Assembly: GCA_024449915.1 (NCBI GenBank)
Contig: JAMZAV010003082.1
Location: 62,001 to 126,000, forward strand
Source of the DNA: Sweltsa coloradensis
Lineage: Eukaryota; Arthropoda; Insecta; Plecoptera; Chloroperlidae
Direction: 5' to 3'
Length of the DNA stretch: 64,000 bases
Part shown: piece after piece, positions 10,201-22,663 of the stretch
Layout of the letters: each line of letters starts with the position of its first letter
Numbering within the stretch: position 1 is the stretch's first letter
Position numbers and translations under genes: made by a program
Notes under the pieces: model-generated
What the model saw: the letters and a program-made list of their open reading frames with translations, nothing else
Told to the model about the DNA's origin: nothing
Database searches by the model: none

Positions 10201-10939
10201 TACTAGAAGACTTTTCTTGAAAAAACTATCGAGAAGAGAAGAATCAGTTAAAAAAATGTTTAAAGTAGAGATAATGACCAGAAAGCAGTTGTTGTGTTAA
10301 AAAACTAAAAGTGGAGGGGGCGACATACAAGTGGAGAAGACTTGGTTGTGTTTTTGAGCTTGGCGCTTTTAAACGAAATGTCAGTGTAAAGACGAAATCT
10401 CTCCTCTCCCCCGACAAAAAGATAGCAGTCAGTCGCACAGGTAGCTCGTGCGAATGATTCACGTAAACCGGGCGGTCCGAATCAACCTACGAGGTCTCTC
10501 GCGGCGGGGGGAAACAACAAAAAAAAAAAAGGTCGGGGTCTGGGGGGGTGAAAGGGGGCAGATGGGGCACGAGAAAAGGACAATTTAAGTTGTAGAAGTT
10601 TGTCTAAGTCAAAGGGAAATTTTTTTGTCATCGCCCCTGGGTTTCATTTTTATTTTCCACCAAAATATTCAATCACAAATTCCCAAAAATTCAGGATAGC
10701 CATTTGTTTTTTCAAGCGCTGAGAAAAGTGAAAGATTTGACTTTTTTAAAATTTTTCTGAAATCTTTAAATCACGGAAATTTAAAAGGGGACTAAAACCC
10801 AAAATTTTACTTTTGCTTTGCATCCTTTGCAGAAAAATGAAGGGGGGGTGGTTACAGCAATTTTTGGGATTTAAAGGGAAAAGGTTTTCCCCGGGGTAGA
10901 GATGCATTTTCAAGAAGAGATGAAGGTTTGAATGTTGCA

Positions 10940-11010
10940 GTGCTGAAGTTTTTAAAAAACAGGGAGTATCAAATTTATTGTGTTGTGTGTGTACTGGCCA
11001 CCTAGTGGTG
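10940..11010 (+). pseudogene. LINE ORF2 endonuclease trace
   Basis: The frame reading CVYWPPSGE near 10990 matches the VYRPPS motif of APE-type LINE endonucleases. It lies between ORF1 and the reverse transcriptase in the expected order. The surrounding 10200-11960 is too corrupted to extend the domain. Confidence 0.45.
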
Positions 11011-11959
11011 AGTAGTTTTATTTTTATTTAAGTTTGAAGAAATTATCACTAAATTTTTTCGAGAAAAAAAAAAAAAGGGTAATTGGGGTGTTTTAAATAA
11101 ACTTATGGTGAAAATTTTGGCCTCCGTAATCTAAAGCGCTTCTACTTCAATTTAATTTAGAAACTCAATTACGAACTACTAAAATTTGCCCCGTCATTTT
11201 ACGGAATCTCCATTGATAATATTTTAACGAAATTAATAATGATTATAAGGCTTCGTGTAAGAAATGGTTTCTCAGCCTTTTTGGAAAAAAAAATATAATA
11301 GGATATCCCCTTCCCGTGAGGGTAAAAATGTGAAGAAAAAAAATCATAATGATAGGAACATACAAATGTTTCAACTGAAGTAAAACATATGGATTGGAGT
11401 AACGTAACAATTCTGACGGGCCAAATTTTAAAATATCGGGTTTTAATGCATTTTAAATTTATATTATATATTATAAAAATATATAATTTTTATTATTATA
11501 GCTTTCAACAAGCATTCCCCATTAAAGAAAATCAAATAAACCCCAAATTTTAAAAAATAAAATTTGGAAAAACAAAAGGTATACAAATTTGCTAGTAAAG
11601 AAAAACTTTTCCTGTAGGGATTAAAAAAACTTTAAAAATAATTTTTTTTTAAATAATTTTTATGTTCTATTGTCGTGTTTATAAACAAATATTGCGCCGC
11701 AAAAGCATTATTTTTTGGGTGTAAAATCGAGTCGGGGGTAAACAAACCAAAAGAGATTTGGGATGTTGTGAATTTTAAGACAATACAAAAAGTAAAAATA
11801 AATGAATAAACAGAACTTTCCCTTTAAATTTACGACAATAAATGTATTTCCCATGCAGGCCTATTGAAGCATATTCAATGAGTATTTTGAAACATTGCAC
11901 GAAGATATGGTGACAAACTGTTTATTAAAATATGAAGTAATTTATAATTTAACGCAATA

Positions 11960-13330
11960 AACCCATCCTGTTCCTTTTTCCCACAAAGAGGTGAAAAAGG
12001 ACATTATAAAATCTTTAAAAAACACTCGGGGGTGTGGACCGATGATTACCGAGTAAAGTTTTTAAAGCTTGTTCAAATCATTAAAAAAAACCTTTGTTAA
12101 TAAATTAAATTTGTGTTCGAAAAAGGGCACGTTTTTAGATGACCTAAAATATCTAAATATCCTTTGATAAGAAAAAAAGACAAGAAGTAGTGGTTTAATT
12201 TCAGGCCAATATCCCTTTTACCGGTTATTTTTTTAAAATTTTTTAGAAATTTAAAGTTTTAAAGGCTAGAGAATTTCTTTGTCACTAGAAAACTGTTATC
12301 AGCACACAAAGGGGGGTTTTTAAAAAAGCAAAAACCACTCACACCACAATTTTCGTTCTTGTCAAAATTTTCGCGGATAACAAAAGGTTTTTCGTCATTT
12401 GGATTTTTTTCGATTTTTCGAAAGGGTTTGACTGTGTAAATCAGAATGCTTTTTAAATAAAAATGGGAAATTTTTTGGGTCCGGTAATGCATTAAAACTT
12501 TTTAAGCGTATCTTTTAAATCGGCTACAAATTTTTTGAGCAAAATTTAATTGTAGGGGGTGGAGGAAAAGGGTTAAATCAAACCCCAAGCCCAATTTAAA
12601 TGGGAGGCCCCCAAGGCTCGATTTGGGGGCCTTAATTGTTTTTAATTTTTGTAAAAGATTTTCCGGGGAAAGTGACGGGTGTTGAATTTTGCAGACGATA
12701 CGAGATTCTTGTCAAAATATTTGGGGTTTTTTCCTTAAAAAGCAGGCTGAAACTCAGTTTTAAAAGTGTTCAGATGGTTGAAGATAATAATCTTGGCTAA
12801 AAGAAAACTAAAATAATTTTATACAAATTTTAATATAAAAGTAGTAAATCGTCGTAAGGGCGCCAGTTATCAAAACTTAAAATGGCACTCACTTTTTGAG
12901 AGCGGAGGCAACCAACTTTGGGATTGACTCTTGACCGCACTATGTGGAAAACGAAAATGAAATCCTCTCCGTAAACTTTGTTCTGCTGTTATGCAGTCAG
13001 AGGGTGCGTGCCCAGCAGACCCTTTATACAGTAGATAGTGTATTTTGCGAATTTTTTAATCAAGATGTCGTATGGAATTTAGTTTTGGGGGGGCCCCTTT
13101 AATTGGAAAACAAATATTTTCCATCAAAAACGTGCAATTTGAATTTGGGAGAGCGTAAGGAAAACCCGCATGGAAAACCCTTTTTACAAAAAATGTCCCG
13201 ACTTTTTAAACTATTTTCAACTTTAATCAATCTTAAGAGTTAAATTTAAATTTTCAGGACTATTCAAACACCCATTCAATTTACAGCCAGACACAAGAAG
13301 TAAATACGATCTCTATCAAAAAAAAAAAAT
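11960..13330 (+). pseudogene. LINE reverse transcriptase, frameshifted
   Basis: In successive frames: EVKKDIIKSLKNTRG near 11990, NFRPISLLPV near 12200, and KTTHTTIFVL then FFDFSKGFDCVN near 12335-12440. The last corresponds to the DLSKAFD block with its first catalytic aspartate. A GxPQGSxLGPLLF-like stretch follows near 12605, then the FADDT catalytic box at about 12688-12705. Further on are LGLTLDRT near 12920, KLCSAVMQS near 12975, MSYGI near 13065 and DTRSKYDLY near 13300, the usual C-terminal landmarks. Order and spacing match a full RT of the CR1/L2/jockey group. At least six frame changes prevent translation. Confidence 0.75.
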
Positions 13331-13399
13331 AATAAAATTTCCAAAAATTTCCGACTTCATTAAAATTAAATTTTATAATAAAATTTCCAACTTTTATAA

Positions 13400-14739
13400 A
13401 AAAATATCACAATTTTGTTCTTTAATGTAGCTTTTAAAACATTTCTTATCTAAGGGCCTACTATAGTATTTAAGAATTTTTTTGGGATAAATTTGATTCA
13501 CAACCACTAGTTATTTATTATTTATAGTGTAAGAAGTTGTTATTTGTTACGTTTTGTTGCTTTGTTTTTTTGAAGATTGTTTAATTATTTTTTTGTGTTA
13601 AATTTACTGACATTCAAAATGTTTAAATAGGTCCCCAAATTTTTTTTTTGTATAATTTTTGAATTTTTTTGATTGAAGATTGTGGATGAATAAATGAAAA
13701 AATAAAAAATAAATATACGGGTAAAGAAATGTCACCATTTCGAAGAGTATTTTGATGGGTACATCATGGTTTAAAACAGGTTTTTTTGAATGATAAAAAA
13801 CTTTTTTCAAGAGAGGTTGCTCCAAAAAAAATCAGGAATAAAGAGTTAACATTTTTTGTTTAAAGAAAAGGGGGTTTCAGTGGTTTCACGTAACTAGAGA
13901 CTTTAAAAGCGAAAAACAGTAAAGTAAGACTCTCACGTGTTTACTGTGGTGCTAGTGCTGATGCAGCATTGAGACGACAAAAATTTTTTGCAGAGTTTGA
14001 AGATAATAAACGGCAATTTTTTTCGGGGGTGTAGCTTTACGATGATGTAATATTTCCAAGAACACCCATAAAAAAATAACAAGCAAATTATTTCTAAAAT
14101 ATTTCGTCTTTTTTACAAAGATAATTTCAATTTGAAATATTTTTCATCATGATTTTTTAAAATTTTGGGCATATGCCAGTGCTATTCAAAGTCCAACAAG
14201 ACCCAAAAAAAAACATAAGTCGCTTTGGAGAAAAATAAGTCTGGTGACAAAAAACAAATTTTTTAAAACAGTTTTTGGTACAACTAAAAACAATACATAG
14301 AGAATAAGAGCTTTTTAAACTCTACCAAGTTTCGTTGGGGTTTTGTGATTTCATAAATTTTATTATTTTTTAAAAATAAAATAAGTTATATCTCAAAGGG
14401 GCTCGAAAGCAGGGATGGGGAACGGATCTTGTTTCTACGATAATTAAATATGATGCTAATTTTTAGCATAATTTTTCATTCAGTATAAACCTCCATACCT
14501 CTTCCTCGCGTGTACGATTGTGCACTACCCCACTACACGCATGGGCGCATAGCGGGCCCCAAATGATCTCCATGTCAGATATGGAGCAACTGTCAGTTAG
14601 TGAGTGATTATTTATCTCTTGAAGTTTTTTAAAGAAAATATTGAATCAACAACTCGCCAACCGCAGATTCTAAAATTCCCTTTTCTTGCCCAGGGGTGTT
14701 CGTTTCAATCAAAAAATTATGTTCTGGAGATGTCGTCTT
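13400..14739. other. Low-quality, AT-rich stretch without recognised content
   Basis: Homopolymer-rich sequence continuing from the LINE. No domain, tRNA or repeat could be read. It may include the LINE 3' untranslated region. Confidence 0.3.
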
Positions 14740-14925
14740 CCTCGGATCATGGGATGTCACCTCTCGTCATAGGGTACGGCTTCTGTGGCTCATTAGGTGT
14801 CACCCTCTCGGTCATAGGGTACAGTCTTTCCTGGATCATGGGATGTCACTTCTCGGTCACAGGGTATGGTCTCTTTTCGCTAGGGTACGGACTCGTCTCG
14901 GTCATAGGATGAGTTCTCTGTCATA
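14740..14925. repeat. Minisatellite, unit about 46 bp, 3-4 copies
   Basis: Units start at ATCATGGGATGTCAC (near 14746 and 14836) and the variant CTCATTAGGTGTCAC (near 14790). Each continues to CTCGGTCATAGGGTACGG-like sequence. A fourth partial unit ends at about 14910. The open frames across it merely reflect the repeat. Confidence 0.8.
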
Positions 14926-16149
14926 AGTATACTCATCATCAAAAGCTGTGGCTACATCAGTGACCTCGTAGCTGACTGAGCTGGTAGCGGTATTGTTTGA
15001 ATCTTTTTCGTCCAGAACACTGAAATATCGTAAATGTAACTTAGGACAAGTGGAAAGTTGTATCTTTAATTTCATTACAGATAAATGAGATTGTTTGCCA
15101 AAGGTTCTGTCCCAAAATATTGTTTTAATTAACTAATAAGATAACTAATAGCCAATTTATTTATTTGTTATGCATTACAATGGTAATTATTGTAATTATT
15201 TTGTTTGTTGTTTGGGAGAAGCAAAGCATATAGCTTATGAAGTTTCACTCTAAACAGTGAAACAGTTTATGTTGATAGCCATTAGCCACCACAGGCAAAA
15301 CATTCAACAAAATGGTCAAAAGTATGGTAACCAAATTGAAAGAATAGAAATACCCGCCATTCTCATCTTGGAGTAAAAGCATGCTGCGTATAGATACGTG
15401 AAAGGGTAAGAATACCACATAATGTATGTATAAATCAGTAATCATTGTCTCGCAAAGCAACATTGATCTTGTGAGACTGAGGAATGGTCACGACTGCAGC
15501 GCGAGAATGATGGGAGAGCACACGCAGAATCAGCTAACCAATAAAAATATATTCGTGAATACAGACATTTTAAAATACAAAAACTTGCAAATCAAATTCG
15601 TATTTTTGGAATAGAGAGAACTCAAAACAGATTTGAACGTGTTTTGCAGATCACTTTTACATTACAGTTACGTACATACATACACTACATATACTAGTTA
15701 TATTACACATCTGCACGTACATAAAAATAACCCAGTGTTCTTCGAAGTATTTAGAATGGCCCGGGACGGTTTCTGTTTGGTTTTATGAGAGTAGGCTAAT
15801 GACAACTTGTCTCGTTTTACGCATAGAAGCAAAATACAAAAAATAGTTCATCTGTTTACGTATTTTCTTATTCTTGGGCGAGGCGGGATAAGTCTTCGTA
15901 AATTCGATTTGGAGCGTGCTTATAACACCTAACTCTGCCTCTCCCGGGATAAAAATGTTCATGAATCGGGGGCCTGGGCCCTGGAGATGGTAGTATGAAT
16001 TTACTTACGTCTTTGATGCTCGCCAGTTACAAAGGTTTGCCCCTCAGTTTTTCTTGCGATGTCTTGAAGGCTGCATGTTCTTTTTCTTCCCATAACGAAA
16101 GTCTAAACGAGGGTCACTCTTTACTCAGACTATTTTTGTATTGGATATC
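14926..16149. other. Unannotated spacer
   Basis: Unique-looking AT-rich sequence. No coding region, tRNA or repeated block was found. Confidence 0.3.
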
Positions 16150-16900
16150 ACTAGGAAAACGCTTAAGTCCCGCCGCGTTGATGGATGAGCTTTTTTGTAA
16201 GTTTTTAGTTTGCGTAGGACCACTTTTCCTTTGCAAGTGCTTAATAAATGCATTGTAGGTGATTGTTGTCGAGTTTCTATTGTTACTTGTTAATTGTTAT
16301 TATAAACCTAAAAAAAACTCATATTAAAACCTTTATCCTATGGATTCTGGCTAACTTTTTCATCTTTTTCTTTCCAAGGGTTCTTCATCACCATAACCTT
16401 AATGTTCATGTGAAATATAAACGTTGTAGCCCCACCCGTTTGGTCAGAATCGGCCCAAATGTCACGAAAATATTGCACTAAAAATCGGAAAAATCGTAAA
16501 AGTACGTTTATTCTATGGATTCTGGTAACTTTTCAACTTTTTTTTTCACAAGGTACTACATCACCATTACCATAATGTCCATGTAAAATATGAACGTTGT
16601 AGCCCCACCCGTTTTGACAGAATTGGCCCAAATGTCACGAAAATATCGCACTAAAAATAGAAAAAATTCGTTAAAGTGCGATATTCACGAGAAATATTTC
16701 TTCGATTGTACCCAAAAACGTGGCACGTCTAAGGTCAGCGATTTCGAAGGTCCCCTTCAGTTTTAATCAAGATCGCTAATGCCGTTTGCCCGGAATCGTG
16801 CGAACAAACAGACAAAAAACAATTTAAAAAAACAAAAAAACAACCGAGCTAAATATTTTGGGGGGTCAGTGAAATTGAAGATTTCGCTTCGCTCATCCAA
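16150..16900 (+). mobile_element. Family K element, copy A
   Basis: The 5' end is ACTAGGAAAACGCTTAAGTC followed by CCGCCGCGTTGATGGATGAGC. The 3' end is a CAAA-type A-rich run, then GAGCTAAATATTTTGGGGGG, then GTGAAATTGAAG and TTCGCTTCGCTCATCCAA. The interior has two tandem units of about 176 bp, each containing TATGGATTCTGG and AACGTTGTAGCCCCACCCG. Related copies are B (inverted) at 18271, C at 25187, the pair at 45900-47700, F at 47741 and G/H at 52635-54838. No protein is encoded, so it is non-autonomous. The class of DNA transposon is not established. Confidence 0.75.
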
Positions 16901-18270
16901 ATACATATTTTATTCTTCACTACATTATATCATGTGATGATAAAATAATGGCAACATAATTACTTAGTTAATTTCTCATGATACATCAAGCAAGCGGTGG
17001 ATGCAGTGCTTTTCAAAACAGATTTTCTAGAAACAAAAGCTACCTTCTTTTGTTTATTTTGTTTACAATCTGTACCTAGTTGCCAAGATTCAAGGGTTTT
17101 TGTTAAATTTGCTAGGGTTACTGTCGTCATGTTACGAAAATTATATGAATATAAAAACAAAGTAAGTGTCACTGGTAGGGCTCGACATTTGCGTTTGACG
17201 GGGTAGGCCCTACCTCACGATGGCGATATCAGACTGTGATGACGTCAAAGCTGCCGTTATCGGCTTTCGTACATGCGATCCTAACGCACAGACGCGGAAC
17301 TCTGTGCAGCCATCAAATCCCATTTTGGGCCTACTTCTGAGCCGTTTTGTGTAACTTTTACTGATGTAATTTAACGATTATGACCATAATTATGGTTCAA
17401 ATAATATCAAATTTCACCACAGTGTTCAGAATAATAAAATTAATACTGCGCTGTCATGAAAAATGGATATTACTTATTTCAATGCAGTAAAGTTCATCAT
17501 CAAGTTCCAAAGTTATCATTTTTTCCCGAAGCAATAACCGACCAAAGAAAAAAATGGATAAATCCGATGTGTTCACAATTTATTTTTGAGTACGGTTGAA
17601 TTTTTTCATAATTATTTGATCATAACTGTAGAGCTTGTTATTTTATTTCTAACACTCTGCAGCCGCCCCTGAAACCTGTCTATGCATTAGGCTCTTAAGG
17701 CCACACATGTTTCTCACAGCCGCATCGCCATCTTAAATTATTAAATTTCATTTGAATACTCCCACACAGAGCTTTGGCTCAAGGTTGGTATTCTTTTCTT
17801 TCTATGTGCCCTAATATGAAATGTATTTATTTTGTTTGTGTTTTTTTTAGTGGTAAGTAAGTATTTTTATTCATTGGACAAATACATGGTATCAGTATAA
17901 CACAATTCTCTGTAAAGAGGGATAGTGCAATGAATAATTTTAATTCTAATAACTAATAATATTAATATCTAGGATGAATGTACAAAAAATGAAATATAAC
18001 TGTAATAACTGTAAAATATAATTATGTAATTGAACTGGAGATGAAAAAAGACTTGCTTTGAAAGTTCCGTGATGGTTTCATCTAGCCGAGTAATATTTAA
18101 TTTCAATTTGTCAATTTCGCATTGATTCTGCCCCCATTTGATGCTTTCCCTCATTACCATGTGCATGTGGTCTTGTTTCAAGCACCTATTTCCGCATTCG
18201 GTCTCATGATTTTTTTGTTCAAGAGCGACATGCCTACGGATAACAAATGTACATATATGGGTAATGGATA
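16901..18270. other. Spacer between two inverted family K copies
   Basis: No gene recognised. A GC-richer patch at 17190-17340 contains one TGACGTCA near 17239 and GGCCTA-type repeats. The rest is AT-rich. The flanking K copies are inverted, so the segment could have been carried as part of a composite element. Confidence 0.3.
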
Positions 18271-18986
18271 ATTGGACGAGCGAAGCGAAACTTCAATTTC
18301 ACTGACCCCCAAAAAAATTTAGCTAAGGTGTTTTTTTTTTTGTGTGTGTGTTTGTTTGCTCTCTACTGGCAAAACGGCAAACGCGATCTTGATGAAAATT
18401 TGAGGGGATCTTCGAAATCTCTGAACTTAGAGGTGTATTGTTTTTGGGTACAATCGAAGAAATATTTCTCATGAATATCGTACTTTAACGATTTTTTTCG
18501 ATTTTTAGTGCGATATTTTCGTGACATTTGGTCCGATTCTGACCAAACGGGTAGGGCTACAACGTTCATATTTCACATGGACATTAAGGTTATGGCGATG
18601 TAGAACGTTTTGAAAAAAAAGTTGAAAAAGTTAGCCAGAATCTATAGAAATAAAGGTTTTAATATAAGTTTTTCAATTTTTAGTGCTATATTTTCGTCAC
18701 ATTTGGGCCGATTCTGACCAAACGGGTGGGGCTACAACGTTCAGTTTTTACAGGGACATTAAGGTTATGGTATTTTGAAAGAAAAAGTTGAAAAAGTTAG
18801 CCAGAATCCATAGAAATAAAGGTTTTAATATGAGTTTTTTGAGGTTTATAAAAACAATTAACAAGTAACAATAGAAATTTGACAACAATCACCTACAATG
18901 CATTCAAAAAGCACTTGCAAAGGAAAATTTCAAACAAACGCAAAAACGCAAATAAAAATAATTACAAAAAAGCTCATCCATCAACG
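18271..18986 (-). mobile_element. Family K element, copy B (5'-truncated)
   Basis: The reverse complement of copy A: it opens ATTGGACGAGCGAAGCGAAA, with CACTGACCCCC, two internal units with the complement of TATGGATTCTGG, and a tail matching 16200-16280. It stops at GCTCATCCATCAACG, just short of the ACTAGG terminus. There it abuts the pogo-like fragment, whose other copy continues past this junction. The element therefore probably interrupted the pogo copy. Confidence 0.75.
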
Positions 18987-19724
18987 TAGCTGAAACTAAT
19001 TCAAACAGATATGTTTTGAAGGCTAAAGCTGAAGATTTGACAATAGATGATGATGAATTGGACACAGTGAAGAAGACGGCACCTAATTATGGAGTTAGGA
19101 AAGTGTTTAACTTTGAACTTAAGTGCATGCTAAGTGAATACCTTCAATAACGGCATCGAAACTGCATCATGACCTCCCTCCTGTTGAGGCTAGAAAGCTA
19201 GCATTCCAGTTTGCCAAAGCAAACCATTGCACAATGCCTCAGATATTATAAAAAAACTTTCTGCACCAATAACAAAGGGGTCTACCGAGAGAACGCTCGG
19301 AAAAATTCTGTTCAAGAAAGATCAGCTGCCAGTATGAGGCGTTATTAAAGTAAAAAGTAGTCCCTATAGACTATGATAAGCCTATAGCCTAAAATGATGA
19401 TTTTAATTTGTTTAGATTAAATTAAATTATATTTTTAATAAAAACTACTCTTTCTGTACACAGTTTTATGTTTTCTTTCATATGAACCACTGTGCCCCAT
19501 AACTGTTCTCCACTGTGCCCCGAGGTGGGGCACAGTGGTGTCATTTACGCAGGATTTGGTATATTTTGTTTAGATTTTTGTTTGCATTTGTATTGTGTTA
19601 TTAGATTAACTATATGGTTGTAAAGGATGTAGCTTGAACTGTGTAATTTTTCATCCAGTTTCAGCATTATTAGAGCAAAAAATAAATAAATGCCAAAAAG
19701 TACACCACTGTGCCCCGCTTCTCC
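18987..19724 (+). pseudogene. Pogo/Tigger-like element, copy 1 (CENPB-type HTH)
   Basis: Frames from 19000 give LTIDDDELDTVKKTAPNYGV, then VFNFELKCMLSEYL. After a shift comes DLPPVEARKLAFQFAKANHC, the second helix-turn-helix (CENPB-type) of pogo-family transposases, followed by TMPQ. The catalytic DDE domain is missing. Downstream, GGGGCACAGTGG and its complement recur at 19485-19550, and CCACTGTGCCCCGCTT closes the element at about 19724. An inverted copy lies at 30766-31935 with over 500 bp of matching sequence. The left terminus is lost to family K copy B. Confidence 0.6.
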
Positions 19725-20284
19725 CTAGGCCTAGGCCTAAACACGGCCCAGAATAGTCGAAATCGCGTTACTGCGCACCAAAAAGTCTAGAAGCCTGGGC
19801 CTGGAGAAGAGGGGGATGGGCTTATGGATTCATGTTGCCGTCTTTCTCGCAGTCATGAAGGAAATTGATGCAAATAAAATACAAAAAGTCTGTGATGTTT
19901 CTATTTTAAATATAAAGGACTTTCAAAAAACCTTGTGTTGCATCAAATGATAAATTTGCATCAACAAAACACGTGATTGCAGTCAGGTTGTCAGAACAGG
20001 AATGGGGGCGCCACCGGTTCCGGGGGCCGCGCCGATCCCGCAGAAGAATTCCGATACTTCGATTATTTCCGCTGATCTTCGTTTTTGCTACGGAAACGAT
20101 TTGTTATTGTTAATTTGTCCGTAGCCTACGGTTAAATAGCCACTTCGTTTTACAAAACTACTTACTTTAGGTTTAGTCGACCTTTCCGGACTAGTTACCT
20201 GCCGCGCTAGCAGTTCTAGGATATTTTTTATAAGAGCGCACCCGAAACCCTTTTCGTTACAAACTACTTACCGGTAGTTGTTTT
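19725..20284. other. Spacer rich in GGCCTA
   Basis: It opens with CCTAGGCCTAGGCCTAA near 19726, a palindromic GGCCTA run also seen near 20818 and 30352. No gene or RNA feature is recognised. Confidence 0.35.
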
Positions 20285-20656
20285 GGTACTTACGTAGTTG
20301 GTGTGACCCAACCTTTTCAATACCGTTTTTTTCAACTCAAATCACATAAACAACTCACCATTGATGAAATAAGTCAAGAACAACCTCATTGTGTACAAGG
20401 CTATTTTATTACATTCCAGCACCAAAAATCAAAAATAGAATCATCACGTTTTTGGTGTAACAGTAACAAAAAAAACTTCAAAACGACCTTTAACGTCGCC
20501 AAAGATTTGACGTCGCTATTTAAACGAAAGTACTTTCCCATTAAAAGGGTCATTTTCTGTTTTAAATAGCAACGTTAAAGGGTTTTGTAGGTTAGTAAAA
20601 AAAAAATTAATTTTATTTTTTTTTAAAAGTTGGGTCACACCAACTACGTAAGTACC
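20285..20656. mobile_element. MITE, 372 bp, perfect 28-bp terminal inverted repeats
   Basis: The left terminus 20285-20312 (GGTACTTACGTAGTTGGTGT...) and right terminus 20629-20656 are exact inverse complements over 28 bp. Flanks are GTTGTTTT (20277-20284) and GTTGGTTT (20657-20664), an 8-bp target duplication with one mismatch. Subterminal blocks CCTTTAACGT...GCTATTTAAA and TTTTAAATAGC...ACGTTAAAGG are also inverted. The 88-residue frame inside has no resemblance to a transposase. The TSD length suggests hAT mobilisation. Confidence 0.85.
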
Positions 20657-21952
20657 GTTGGTTTTTGGTTTTTGTTGAAAAAAAAACTGTTAAAAATCCG
20701 GTCCATCCTACCAACCAAAAAAGTACCGGGCAGGCTTACTATCAATGTGCAGATTGAACTTAAAATTACCTACAGGATTGTTTAAAACTTCATACATAGG
20801 ACTAGGATAGCCTGGTTCTAGGCCTAGGCCTAGCCTACTTCGTTTAGAGAGAGGGTAGGCCCTAGGTTTCAGAGATGTGTGCGACAATAAAGTTGGGTTA
20901 TAGGTCCATTGTCCAAGCCAAGCTAGAACTCTTTCGTTCATGATCAATTCTAATTTCTATTACATGCTAAACCTAGGTATACATACCAAAAGTACTTTAT
21001 CTCCTTCATAAATCTCGTCTCTACTTTCGGTAGTTTCCATTACTAGGGAAGCCTAAAACAACAAAATACATGAACCAGTCTATTATCTGTGCATGAACGA
21101 AGAGCGTGGTCTGGTTATTCAATGGCGTGGTCAGGCGTCAAGAGATGCGGTGTCAGTGTTGCCAACTCCTTAAGGGGAATCTATCACTGATGGCTCATAT
21201 TTTTGTATGGTCTTTAATTTAATCAGTATGATAAACGATGATGTCTTCGATGTAAAAAAAAAAAATTTTGATTTTTTTTGTCACTGTTTCGGGCTGTCCC
21301 GGAAATTTAAAACGTTAAAAACTAAAAGCAGGACAAAAAAAAAACTTCTTGTCGGAAGGATGAGAATTTTTTAACACTTTTTTGTAGCTCCTTTAAAAGT
21401 GATATAACACAAATTTCATGCATTTATCTTACTTAGTGGTATTGATATGAATTTTTGATTGTACCAATTTGAAATCGCGACTTAAAAATCGCTTGTGTTT
21501 AGCCTATCCTACATAACGTAAATGGGGTGAAAAGTTACAATATTTTATCGTTACTCCACTTGTTGAACCATCAGCTTTAATTTCCACCCAAAATCTTATT
21601 GATGTCACCAATAGCAGCGGAGAAATGGTGCTTTTCTTGCTGTCATGCAAATCCCTCCGTAAACCAGCCGAAATCGAGCTCGCGCCGTACGTTGCCGAGT
21701 GGATAGTAGCGACATGCGGCGTACATGGCAACTCGTTCGGCCGGCCACGGAGCCACCCTTCCGCTCTTAGCGCGCGCAGTATGATTCGTGATCTCTGGTG
21801 TTAGTGGTTCAAGGGGCGCAGCTAACTCTGTCTTGGGTTAGTCGTGTGTGTGTGTGTTATGTGTACTGAGCGACATCGCAGAGTATAAGTGTTTAAAAAT
21901 ATTGGTTATAGATTGTGATAGATTTGTAATGCGTATTTAAAAACCGGGTATA
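20657..21952. other. Spacer upstream of the Mutator-like gene
   Basis: It holds the GGCCTA run near 20815-20835 and a CpG-richer patch at 21660-21780 that could belong to the promoter of the gene starting at 21953. No specific regulatory site can be named. Confidence 0.3.
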
Positions 21953-22098
21953 ATGGGAAGGCGAGGCAACCCTCGTAATCAAGGCCGAAAAAAAAAACGC
22001 AGCAACAAATCAAAGGCAATTGCCAAGTGGAAAAGAGAAAAGAAGGAAGAATATGAAAAGAAGAACACATCTTGTCTGGATTCGCGATCACCTTCAAG
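21953..22098 (+). CDS. Mutator-like transposase gene, exon 1
   Basis: The ATG at 21953 opens a basic N-terminus, beginning MGRRGNPRNQGRKKKR and continuing SNKSKAIAKWKREKKEEYEK. It ends at 22098 before a consensus donor (AAG|GTAAGAG). The exon is 146 nt, leaving phase 2, which matches exon 2. A lysine/arginine-rich start suits nuclear import or DNA contact. The assignment comes from exon 3, which carries the recognisable domain. Supported by start, frame and splice site; not by expression. Confidence 0.6.
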
Positions 22099-22198
22099 GT
22101 AAGAGCTTCAGTTAAATCAACTTTGTATTTTATGTTTTATGCATATTTTAGTTGTGCCGAATAAATTTTTGCATTATTTGGGATGGTAATGGTTATAG

Positions 22199-22372
22199 GG
22201 ATGAGCTTGAACCAAGTGCAGCTGGTATGTTGCCTCAAGCAGGCACTTCCGGGCTGCAATCTCTAGCCAGGCATACCCCATGTCCATCTCCTCAAGAATC
22301 AAGTCCTCCTAATGGTTCAGGACACAAGTCTGAATCAGAGTACGCTCCGTCAATACCTTCCACTTCGAAAAG
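22199..22372 (+). CDS. Mutator-like transposase gene, exon 2
   Basis: The acceptor GGTTATAG|GG and donor AAAAG|GTATTT enclose 174 nt that stay open in the phase set by exon 1. They encode a Ser/Pro-rich, probably disordered linker: DELEPSAAGMLPQAGTSG, then HTPCPSPQESSPPNGSG. No domain is present. Such linkers between a basic N-terminus and a folded domain are common in transposase genes. The intron after it holds a hAT MITE and tRNA-like repeats. Confidence 0.55.
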
Positions 22373-22663
22373 GTATTTATTATAACGCACTTGTTTTTAA
22401 TAAAGCATTTTTATCAAATAGGGATTGTATCACGTCGACCAACCACCGTAGGTATACCACGGTATGCTACTCGGGTATTCAGGCGTGACAAGTATTTACG
22501 CCACCTACCTCTCCCGCACTATTAAAACTCACCTGTTCATAATCAACTATAAGAACTATTAGTATTTGTGCATCATATTTCGACAAATTATTGTAGTCGT
22601 TTAGATAAGTAAATGAATGAAATGGGAAGAAAGAAACCTGCACAGTCATTGCGAACCTTGAAC

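Larger units (their letters stand above)
9230..13400 (+). mobile_element. Decayed LINE (CR1/L2-like clade), about 4 kb
   Basis: Ordered plus-strand remnants define it. A 5' region precedes ORF1 (with a 2A-like peptide and coiled coil) at 9453-10200. An endonuclease trace lies near 10960-11010. A reverse transcriptase covers about 11960-12900, and the C-terminal tail ends near 13330. Every domain is crossed by frameshifts, many at homopolymer runs. APE-type endonuclease, FADD rather than YADD in the catalytic box, and a 2A sequence in ORF1 fit CR1/L2-type LINEs. The exact 5' and 3' ends and any target duplication were not found. Confidence 0.75.

Noticed and set aside
14604..14926. Two overlapping frames of 76-102 codons
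   Set aside because: Translations of a 46-bp minisatellite.
20303..20569. 88-codon frame
   Set aside because: Lies wholly inside the 372-bp MITE and overlaps its terminal repeat; no transposase motif.
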